Source: an uncultured Roseburia sp. (GTDB lineage Bacteria; Bacillota; Clostridia; Lachnospirales; Lachnospiraceae). From it: a stretch of 64,000 bases of DNA. The stretch is from contig CAMWKH010000005.1 of NCBI GenBank assembly GCA_947174805.1, positions 1-64,000 on the forward strand, given 5' to 3'. Shown piece by piece: positions 56,163 through 63,055 of the stretch (its first letter is position 1; each line of letters starts with the position of its first letter). The position numbers and the translations under genes were made by a program. Under the pieces are notes generated by a model. The model searched no databases. It was not told the DNA's origin and saw nothing but the letters and a program-made list of their open reading frames with translations.

Positions 56163-56825
56163 CTATTCACTTTCTTTCTCTTTTGTCATTTCAAGGAAAT
56201 TATCAAGCATGGCATCCTGCAGCTGATTACAAATCCTTTTGACAGTCTCCTGGGCATCCGCCCTTCCAAATGACAGCCCGGTTCCGCCTAAAATTTTTCC
56301 TGCTCCCCACATACGGCGTATCTGTTCTTCTGTGGAGGGCTTTTGCCTTGACATTGTGATATGGTGTAATATCCTGCCATTATCATCATAAAAAGTAACC
56401 TGGGTATACATCATACCTAATGATCTTGTATCATTTTCAATAGAAGGATACATTTTCTCTGTGCGCTTAATCAAAGAAATCATCCCCTGCTCATATTCCG
56501 GATCTTCCTGCATCTTACGGATCACAGAAATATCTAGGTTAATGCTGCAATGTCCCACTCCGCCAAAATTCTCTCCGATTTGATTCATACTACCGTTATA
56601 GCCAAGACATATTTTATCGGGATTTTTTCTGGATGTTTCTTCATCTTCTAACCGAAAAGATATATTGGGAAACTGCTCACAAAACTTCTTATAATAACTT
56701 AATGGGTCAGACGGCACAGATTCTTCTTTCTTTTCTGTTTTTGCGGAAAAAACAGCCTGGTTTTTATCTGCCTTTTTCCCGTAAAAATTGTAATCTATAT
56801 TTCTGTTTAAGACTCCTACTTCCAT
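56163..56825 (-). CDS. Unknown 220-aa protein (DUF6033-like), copy 1
   Basis: Soluble protein with no signal peptide or membrane helix. Residues 42-175 hold the best-defined part: LSYYKKFCEQFPNISFRLEDEE, then CLGYNGSMNQIGENFGG, HCSINLDISVIRKMQ and TEEQIRRMWGAGKI. The C-terminus is helical and charged. A GGAGGG site precedes the ATG. It differs from copy 2 mainly in the first 35 residues and at SFGRADAQE. From memory it resembles the Lachnospiraceae family DUF6033; this is unverified and no function is known. It always follows the peptide gene here, so it may act with the peptide. Confidence 0.8.
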   Translation of the reverse strand: MEVGVLNRNIDYNFYGKKADKNQAVFSAKTEKKEESVPSDPLSYYKKFCEQFPNISFRLEDEETSRKNPDKICLGYNGSMNQIGENFGGVGHCSINLDISVIRKMQEDPEYEQGMISLIKRTEKMYPSIENDTRSLGMMYTQVTFYDDNGRILHHITMSRQKPSTEEQIRRMWGAGKILGGTGLSFGRADAQETVKRICNQLQDAMLDNFLEMTKEKESE

Positions 56826-56874
56826 ATTTCATTCCCTCCTGAATTACAAGATTTTTTATCTTATTTCGTTTTTT

Positions 56875-57027
56875 TTACTGAATGGTCTGAATAGGAATTA
56901 AAGAAATATTCTGTATAGACCCTGTCTGGAGTGCTGAAACCTTTACAATCATTGCTGTTGCACAAAAAATAATGCAAGTCATAATGCATAACATGATTGA
57001 CATTGTTCTCTTGATTCTTAATTTCAT
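56875..57027 (-). CDS. 50-aa secreted-peptide precursor, copy 1
   Basis: Short frame: basic start MKLRIKRT, a hydrophobic core (about residues 9-28) and a likely signal-peptidase site after VKVSA, leaving an 18-residue product LQTGSIQNISLIPIQTIQ. It stops with TAA before the 220-aa gene. The start lacks a strong ribosome site. Preservation of the same peptide in copy 2 (changes C22Y, V30G, I46F) supports a real gene. It could be a signalling peptide, a bacteriocin-like peptide or a transporter accessory; the cleavage site and role are inferred. Confidence 0.6.
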   Translation of the reverse strand: MKLRIKRTMSIMLCIMTCIIFCATAMIVKVSALQTGSIQNISLIPIQTIQ

Positions 57028-57154
57028 ACTGGTTCATCTTTTCTTCAAATTTTACTATTTACCTATACATACTACAAATAGCACTGAAAATGGATATCCA
57101 GGCAAAATTAACAAGATAAATGGTAAAATTACACAATCCTCCCCCTGTTTTCCA

Positions 57155-59062
57155 TCACTCATCCCTGATAATCTCCATCTTTGTACTCATAAAACTTATC
57201 CACTGGGCAAGCATACAGCACCCCAGCACAAACAATGTGGAAATCAGGCTTGTAATCAAAACTATCGGGACAGACAAAGGATAATGTTTGTTTAACATCA
57301 GGAAAAACACCGCCTCTCCCAACACCATAGTTACAAACACCACCGAAAAAGATGCAAGCCACGCAATCATCAGGTATTCCAAATATACCACCCAAAAGGC
57401 CTTTTTCCGGGACGCCCCGTAGACCTGATACAAATAAAGCTCCTTTTTCCTTTCCAGCAGATCACTTCTGACCATAGAATAGAAAAATACCCCTGTCACC
57501 AAAATCAGCATTGCGCCTGCCGCCACAACAACGCTTAGATAGTCCGACATCAGCTCAATCAGGGCGTCTGCCAGCTGGGAAGCTGTACCCACGGTGCACT
57601 CCTCATCTTCTAATAATGAAATCAGATTTTTCTCTTCCCTCCGGCTCAAATCCAGCAAAAACACGGTATTCCAGGTATCGTCCAGCTCCAGGTTAAAATC
57701 CTGCCTGTTTATTTTTATATTGTAAGGCATCAAAGACAACCACTGTCTCTCCTGAATATTTTCCCAGTAGGTTAAATCCCTGCCAAAAATACCGCTGTCT
57801 GTTCCAAGTTTTAGGCTGCATACAGAAGCAAACCTGTTTTCGGCGGCAAAACAGCCTTCTGGAATCTGAAAATGTCTGTTGCCGTCTGTCTGTCTCTCCA
57901 GAATAAAGGCCCAAAAATAGTCATCTGCCGAAATACCCTTCAGTTCTAAATAATTCATGCATTTAAAATATCCCATGGTGTATAAGCAGCCATTGTTCTC
58001 CAAAATACTCTGTATAGTTCTGCCTTCATCCAAACCACGGACTTCAACCAATGTAGAATACCCCAGGTTATCGCGGTAAGAATCCCGCAGGATTCCACTG
58101 AAATTAAACATAACATTCATTACAAAACAGATAATCACCGCCCCCACCGATATGGTGGCTGCCAGCACCGCGTCCCGCCTGCTCCTGGTACATAAAAAAC
58201 GGTAACTGATATGGGAAATTTTGTCCAGATTTTTCCCGCCCCCATTTCTATGCTTCATTTTCCTATGAAACATAAGATAAAACACCCCGGAGAGAAGGGA
58301 AAGTACAACAAAACATACAAGCAGTATGATATGAATAAAACTTCTGTTTTCAAAAAACAAAGCCACCGCCAAAAGGTATAACAGGACAATTTCCAATGTG
58401 ACAAAAGACCGGTAGGTTTCTTTTTCCTTTTCTGCTTTCCTGCCGTACAACATGACAGCAATAGGCTTCTCATAAATATAAAGACCGGAAATAAAACTTC
58501 CAAAAAAAGATATGACAGCCAAAAGCAGGATCACCACCAGAAGTACTTTTAGCATTTCCAGAGAAAACAGATTCAAAGCAACCTGGGTACTGCACAGCTT
58601 TTTTGACAGATGACGGAAGAGAAAAAAACCTCCCGCATCCCCAATTATCCCACCTAAAACGCCAAAAGAAATTCCTTCCGCCAGTGCTCTGAAAAAAACA
58701 TCTTTTTTCTGCATTCCAAAAATCCGAAGCATGGCATGGCTTTTCTCCATAGAGATATTCTGGAAAAACAGTATGCTGGTACATCCCCAAATCACAATCA
58801 AAATACTGCACAGGGAAAACACTGTCAAAACCTTTTCCATGGTATCCAAAATGGCAAACCTTCCCTCTTCCACAAAATTTTCCGGCCTTTGATACTCCTC
58901 TGCAATCTTTTGCATCTGTACCTGAAAATAATCCTCATTGCTGTTTTGAATCAGAAAAGTACAGGAAAGGATTGCCCCTGCAAATGCAAAAATAAAAACA
59001 AGCACAAGAAATCTCATTTTCTGATTCCTGTAAAATTTTAAGAAAAAAGCCAGTTTTCCCAT
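57155..59062 (-). CDS. FtsX-like ABC permease A
   Basis: 635-residue membrane protein with two FtsX-type permease regions: helices near 20-40, 85-105, 140-165 and 195-215, with GMQKKDVFFRALAEGISFG after the second. A large extracytoplasmic domain (about 310-510) follows, then the C-terminal helices with DLLERKKELYLYQVYGASRKKAF. The start at 59062 has GGAGGT 6 nt upstream; a frame 40 codons longer runs through the operator region and is rejected. Paralogue of permease B but clearly diverged. It has no ATPase gene beside it and may share the one at 60372-61031. Such permeases export or sense peptides, lipids or lantibiotics. Confidence 0.88.
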   Translation of the reverse strand: MGKLAFFLKFYRNQKMRFLVLVFIFAFAGAILSCTFLIQNSNEDYFQVQMQKIAEEYQRPENFVEEGRFAILDTMEKVLTVFSLCSILIVIWGCTSILFFQNISMEKSHAMLRIFGMQKKDVFFRALAEGISFGVLGGIIGDAGGFFLFRHLSKKLCSTQVALNLFSLEMLKVLLVVILLLAVISFFGSFISGLYIYEKPIAVMLYGRKAEKEKETYRSFVTLEIVLLYLLAVALFFENRSFIHIILLVCFVVLSLLSGVFYLMFHRKMKHRNGGGKNLDKISHISYRFLCTRSRRDAVLAATISVGAVIICFVMNVMFNFSGILRDSYRDNLGYSTLVEVRGLDEGRTIQSILENNGCLYTMGYFKCMNYLELKGISADDYFWAFILERQTDGNRHFQIPEGCFAAENRFASVCSLKLGTDSGIFGRDLTYWENIQERQWLSLMPYNIKINRQDFNLELDDTWNTVFLLDLSRREEKNLISLLEDEECTVGTASQLADALIELMSDYLSVVVAAGAMLILVTGVFFYSMVRSDLLERKKELYLYQVYGASRKKAFWVVYLEYLMIAWLASFSVVFVTMVLGEAVFFLMLNKHYPLSVPIVLITSLISTLFVLGCCMLAQWISFMSTKMEIIRDE

Positions 59063-59149
59063 ACAGCTACCTCCGCTTATTTGATAATAGTAAGTAACTG
59101 TATTGTAGAAAACCGGCTGTATATATTCCAGGGATTTAGGGTTGCGTTT

Positions 59150-59178
59150 TGTCAATTTGGGCGGGACTCTGTCAATTT
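59150..59178 (-). promoter_or_regulatory. Direct repeat AAATTGACA before permease A
   Basis: Two exact AAATTGACA copies (59178-59170 and 59158-59150) 20 bp apart, about two helical turns, just downstream of the predicted start. One further copy lies before permease B (63028-63036). A possible repressor or response-regulator site. Confidence 0.5.
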
Positions 59179-59201
59179 CCACGGGCGGAGGCGATTTTTC
59201 T

Positions 59202-59229
59202 ATTATAGCATTTACTACAGCATATACAA
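59202..59229 (-). promoter_or_regulatory. Promoter of permease A
   Basis: Minus-strand TTGTAT, 16-nt spacer, TATAAT. Confidence 0.65.
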
Positions 59230-59253
59230 CAGTGCATTGCAGATAAAAGAAGA

Positions 59254-59287
59254 ATCCCTCGACTGTACGACATTACAGTCGGGGGAT
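59254..59287 (-). terminator. Terminator after module copy 2
   Basis: Minus-strand ATCCCCCGACTGT, 8-nt loop, ACAGTCGAGGGAT with one mismatch, then TCTTCTTTT. Separates the permease B operon from permease A. Confidence 0.8.
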
Positions 59288-59352
59288 TTATTCTTTGCCT
59301 GCATGGATTTCTCCACATTTCTTTGCCTAATGGAATTATAGCATATGTAAAT

Positions 59353-60015
59353 TTATTCACTTTCTTTCTCTTTTGTCATTTCAAGGAAATTATCCAGCAT
59401 GGCATCCTGCAGCTGATTACAAATCCTTTTTACTGTCTCCTGGGCATCCGTCCCTCCAAAAGACAGCCCGGTTCCGCCTAAAATTTTTCCCGCTCCCCAC
59501 ATACGGCGTATCTGTTCTTCTGTGGAGGGCTTTTGCCTTGACATTGTGATATGGTGTAATATCCTGCCATTATCATCATAAAAAGTAACCTGGGTATACA
59601 TCATACCTAATGATCTTGTATCATTTTCAATAGAAGGATACATTTTCTCTGTGCGCTTAATCAAAGAAATCATCCCCTGCTCATATTCCGGATCTTCCTG
59701 CATCTTACGGATCACAGAAATATCTAGGTTAATGCTGCAATGTCCCACTCCGCCAAAATTCTCTCCGATTTGATTCATACTACCGTTATAGCCAAGACAT
59801 ATTTTATCGGGATTTTTTCTGGATGTTTCTTCATCTTCTAACCGAAAAGATATATTGGGAAACTGCTCACAAAACTTCTTATAATAACTTAATGGGTCAG
59901 ACGGCACAGATTCATCTTTTTTATCTGTTTTTGCGGAAAAAACAGACTGGTTTTTATCTGCCTTTTTCCCGTATATACTGTAATTTATATTTCTGTTTAA
60001 GGCTCCCACTTCCAT
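59353..60015 (-). CDS. Unknown 220-aa protein (DUF6033-like), copy 2
   Basis: Same length as copy 1, with N-terminal changes V5A, D11N, N13S, F14I, A24S, E31D and E34D and a C-terminal RA to GT change; residues 36 to about 175 are identical. GGAGGG precedes the ATG. Here the frame of the preceding peptide gene runs 62 bases into it. No motif gives a function. Confidence 0.8.
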   Translation of the reverse strand: MEVGALNRNINYSIYGKKADKNQSVFSAKTDKKDESVPSDPLSYYKKFCEQFPNISFRLEDEETSRKNPDKICLGYNGSMNQIGENFGGVGHCSINLDISVIRKMQEDPEYEQGMISLIKRTEKMYPSIENDTRSLGMMYTQVTFYDDNGRILHHITMSRQKPSTEEQIRRMWGAGKILGGTGLSFGGTDAQETVKRICNQLQDAMLDNFLEMTKEKESE

Positions 60016-60217
60016 ATTTCATTCCCTCCTGAATAGCAAATTTTTTTATCTTATTTCGTTTTTTTAACTGAATGGTCTGAAAAGGAATTAAAGAAATATT
60101 CTGTATAGACCCTGTCTGGAGTGCTGAACCCTTTACAATCATTGCTGTTGCATAAAAAATAATGCAAGTCATAATGCACAACATGATTGACATTGTTCTC
60201 TTGATTCTTAATTTCAT
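59954..60217 (-). CDS. Secreted-peptide precursor, copy 2, stop lost
   Basis: Residues 1-50 match the copy 1 peptide (likely product LQTGSIQNISLIPFQTIQ), but the TAA stop has become TTA by one base change. Translation would continue 37 more residues, through a Lys-rich stretch and into the start of the 220-aa gene in another frame. This could inactivate the peptide, create a longer one or couple translation of the next gene. Recent decay is the simplest view. Confidence 0.5.
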   Translation of the reverse strand: MKLRIKRTMSIMLCIMTCIIFYATAMIVKGSALQTGSIQNISLIPFQTIQLKKRNKIKKFAIQEGMKYGSGSLKQKYKLQYIREKGR

Positions 60218-60371
60218 ACTGGTTCATCTTTTCTTCAAATTTTACTATTTACCTATACATACTACAAATAGCACTGAAAATGGATATCCAGGCAAAATTA
60301 ACAAGATAAATGGTAAAAATAGATATATAACCAGATTCAGAATTTCCTGCTTTCCCCTTTTCCTCCAAATT

Positions 60372-61031
60372 TTACTGCACAATCCGGCCATTCTCCATCT
60401 TAATAATTCTATCGCACTGGTTTGCAATCCCCATATCGTGGGTGACCAACAGCACTGTCAACCCCTGGTCATGGGCGCATTTTACCAAAAATTTTATCAC
60501 GCTGTTTCCGGTCTGGGAATCCAGCGCCCCGGTAGGCTCATCCGCATAGAGAATATTAGGTTTATTAATCAATGCCCGGACAATAGCCGTCCTCTGCTGT
60601 TCTCCGCCGGACATCTGTTTAGGGTAAAGCCTGCGCTGTTTCTCAAGCCCTACGCTTTTCATCATTTTTTTCACCCTGCCGCTCTCGGCTTTTTTATCGG
60701 AAAAAACCAGGGGCATCCGGATATTTTCCTCACAGGTCAGTTCGGGAATCAGGTGATAATTCTGAAACAGAATCCCGATATTTTCATTGCGGAACTTTTC
60801 CTGCTCCTTCCTGTCCATGTCGTAGTAATCCTTTTTGTCCAGATATACTTTTCCCCCGGAGGGCTCATCAATCCCGCTTAAGATAGAGAGCAGGGTGCTC
60901 TTCCCGCACCCGCTTTTCCCTACAATGGCTGTTATAGTATTTTTATCCAATTCAAAAGAAATATCCCTTAAAATGTGTTCCGTTTTATCCCCAACCTCAA
61001 TACTCTTACTGATATGTTCTGCTTTAATCAT
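60372..61031 (-). CDS. ABC ATPase of FtsX-type transporter (MacB/LolD class)
   Basis: 219-residue ATPase with Walker A VGKSGCGKSTLLS near residue 37, Q-loop LFQNYHL, signature MSGGEQQRTAIVRAL near 141, Walker B ILYADEPTGALD and H-loop LLVTHDMGIA. This class powers FtsX-like permeases and works by mechanotransmission rather than a classic channel. It lies 23 bp after permease B, so the order is permease then ATPase, the reverse of bceAB. A single ATPase may serve both permeases. Confidence 0.93.
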   Translation of the reverse strand: MIKAEHISKSIEVGDKTEHILRDISFELDKNTITAIVGKSGCGKSTLLSILSGIDEPSGGKVYLDKKDYYDMDRKEQEKFRNENIGILFQNYHLIPELTCEENIRMPLVFSDKKAESGRVKKMMKSVGLEKQRRLYPKQMSGGEQQRTAIVRALINKPNILYADEPTGALDSQTGNSVIKFLVKCAHDQGLTVLLVTHDMGIANQCDRIIKMENGRIVQ

Positions 61032-61054
61032 ATGAAACTCCTTTCTGTCACCTG

Positions 61055-62956
61055 TTATTCGTCACGAATAATTTCCATTTTTTCACCTATAAAGTTTATC
61101 CATTGGGCAATATAACAGCAGGCCAGCACGAAAAAAGTCACCATGATACTGGTTATCAAAATCACCGGAATTGACATAGGGTAATGTTTATTTAAAAGAA
61201 AGGAAAAAATGCCCTCACCTGCTATCATAGCCACCAAAACCACACTAAAAGACGCAATCCAAGCAATCATGAGATATTCCAAAAATACAACCCAAAAAGC
61301 TTTTCTTCTGGAAGCCCCATATATCTGATATAAATACATCTCTCTCTTTCTTGCCAAAAGGTCGCTGCGCACCATTGAATAAAAAAAAGTTCCCGTTACC
61401 AGAATGAGCATAATCCCTACAGCTGAAATGACACTTAAATAATCCGACAATAATTCCACTATCATATCTACAAACGATGATGCTGTTTCTATGGAACAAA
61501 CTTCCCCCTCTAACAGTAATTCTATATCTTTTTCTTCTTCTCTGCTGATATCCAAAAGAAATACTGTTTCCCAAGTATCATCTAATGGCAGTTCCCAATC
61601 ACTTCTATTGACTTTAAAATTGTAAGTTACCGGAGTAAATACCTGCTTCTCACTTACAAATTCAGAGCAAATTAACTCTCTTCCTAAAACATTTGTTTTT
61701 TCTCCTCTCTCTAAACCACACAAATATGCAAAATAATTTTCTGCAATAAAAGTTCCTTCCGGAATCCTAAAACGATTATTGCCATCCGTCTGTTTCCCTA
61801 TCAGCATTGCGTCAAAGGCATCTGATTCTCCACTGGCAGTAGATACACCTATATCAGCATACTTCATATTTTTACAATAAACAGTTGTATAGAAATATCT
61901 GTTTTTATCTAACAGTTCCCCTATCCACTCTCCGCTCTGGATACCCGAAACCTCTACTGCAGTTGAAAAACCCACATTATCACTGTAAGAAGCCCGCAGT
62001 ACCCCTCCAAAATCCAATATAAAATTAAGTGCAATACATATGATAATTGCCCCTACCGACACCGTAGCTGCCAGAAGTGCATCTCTTTTGTTTCTAGTAC
62101 ACAAAAAACGCCAGCTTATGCCTGAAACTTTATCTAAAACCTTATTTCTTTCATTGCGTTTTTTTCTCCTTCCAGAAAACACGAGATAGAATACTGCAAA
62201 CAGCATACCAAGTATCACTCCGCAGATAACAAGCATAATATTCATATATTTCCAGTTTTTTAAAAACAGCACAGTCATAGCAGCATATAACAGCACGAAT
62301 TCAAGTATTCCATAATAGAAACACGTCTTTTTTTCTCTATTTGTATCCCTCCCGTAAAACATTGTCACAACGGGAGTTTCATAGATAAAAAGCCCTGAGA
62401 CAAAACTCCCAAAAAATGCAATCAATGTAAGAATTCCCATAACTATAAGCAATATCCCTGCTGTTTCCATAGAAAATATAGAAATATATTCTTCTATATT
62501 ACACAATTTTCTGGACAAATGGACAAACAATCCATACCCGCCTACACAACCCAAAAAACTTCCTGACAGCCCGAAGGAAATCCCTTCTACACATGCCCGG
62601 ATAAAAACATCTTTCTTTTGCATTCCGAAAATCCTAAGCATGGCAAAGCTTTTCTGCATGGAAATATTCTGAAAGAAAAGAATACTGGTGCATCCCCAGA
62701 CAACAATAAGAACACTGCCCAAAGAAAAAATCGTCATTACTTTTTCCATAATTATAAAAACTCCATCAAAGCCTTCATCGATTACGTTCTTATCATTCAA
62801 TACCTTCATCTGCACATTTGCATAATCATCATTGTTACTTTGCACCAAAAGGGAACAGGAAAGGATTGCCCCTGCAAATGTAAAAATGAAAATCAGAATT
62901 AGAAACCGAATCTTCTGAGTTCTGTAAAACTTTAGAAAAAATGCCAATTTACTCAC
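61055..62956 (-). CDS. FtsX-like ABC permease B
   Basis: 633-residue paralogue of permease A with the same topology: N-terminal helices, GMQKKDVFIRACVEGISFG, a large extracytoplasmic domain (about 310-505) and the C-terminal DLLARKREMYLYQIYGASRRKAF. The GTG start (62956) follows GGAGGT by 7 nt and gives MSKLAFFLKFY, aligned with MGKLAFFLKFY of permease A; an in-frame ATG five codons earlier overlaps the site. The extracytoplasmic domains differ most between the paralogues, which suggests different ligands. Confidence 0.88.
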   Translation of the reverse strand: MSKLAFFLKFYRTQKIRFLILIFIFTFAGAILSCSLLVQSNNDDYANVQMKVLNDKNVIDEGFDGVFIIMEKVMTIFSLGSVLIVVWGCTSILFFQNISMQKSFAMLRIFGMQKKDVFIRACVEGISFGLSGSFLGCVGGYGLFVHLSRKLCNIEEYISIFSMETAGILLIVMGILTLIAFFGSFVSGLFIYETPVVTMFYGRDTNREKKTCFYYGILEFVLLYAAMTVLFLKNWKYMNIMLVICGVILGMLFAVFYLVFSGRRKKRNERNKVLDKVSGISWRFLCTRNKRDALLAATVSVGAIIICIALNFILDFGGVLRASYSDNVGFSTAVEVSGIQSGEWIGELLDKNRYFYTTVYCKNMKYADIGVSTASGESDAFDAMLIGKQTDGNNRFRIPEGTFIAENYFAYLCGLERGEKTNVLGRELICSEFVSEKQVFTPVTYNFKVNRSDWELPLDDTWETVFLLDISREEEKDIELLLEGEVCSIETASSFVDMIVELLSDYLSVISAVGIMLILVTGTFFYSMVRSDLLARKREMYLYQIYGASRRKAFWVVFLEYLMIAWIASFSVVLVAMIAGEGIFSFLLNKHYPMSIPVILITSIMVTFFVLACCYIAQWINFIGEKMEIIRDE

Positions 62957-63027
62957 ACTGTCTACCTCCATGTCTCAAAAACATATAACGGAAACTCTTT
63001 AAAATCCAGCGGTTACCGTTTGCATTT

Positions 63028-63036
63028 TGTCAATTT
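63028..63036 (-). promoter_or_regulatory. Single AAATTGACA site before permease B
   Basis: AAATTGACAAAATGCAA here matches AAATTGACAAAACGCAA before permease A. The second repeat copy is missing. No clear promoter was identified for permease B. Confidence 0.35.
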
Positions 63037-63055
63037 TAACGGACGGATACGGAAT

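Larger units (their letters stand above)
56163..57128 (-). repeat. Duplicated peptide/220-aa module, copy 1
   Basis: 966-bp block matching 59353-60318 with constant offset 3190 and no net indel. It covers the 220-aa gene, the 50-aa peptide gene and about 100 bp of leader. Positions 56302-56723 are identical to the other copy over 422 bp, while both sides carry many differences, a pattern expected from gene conversion. Confidence 0.92.
59353..60318 (-). repeat. Duplicated peptide/220-aa module, copy 2
   Basis: Partner of 56163-57128. Similarity stops at 60318, just before the ATPase stop codon, whereas in copy 1 it stops near the permease A stop. The module therefore carries its own leader and has been duplicated independently of the transporter genes. 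Confidence 0.92.

Noticed and set aside
59063-59182. 40-codon N-terminal extension of permease A
   Set aside because: It runs through the AAATTGACA repeats and leader; the aligned start of permease B and the GGAGGT site support 59062.
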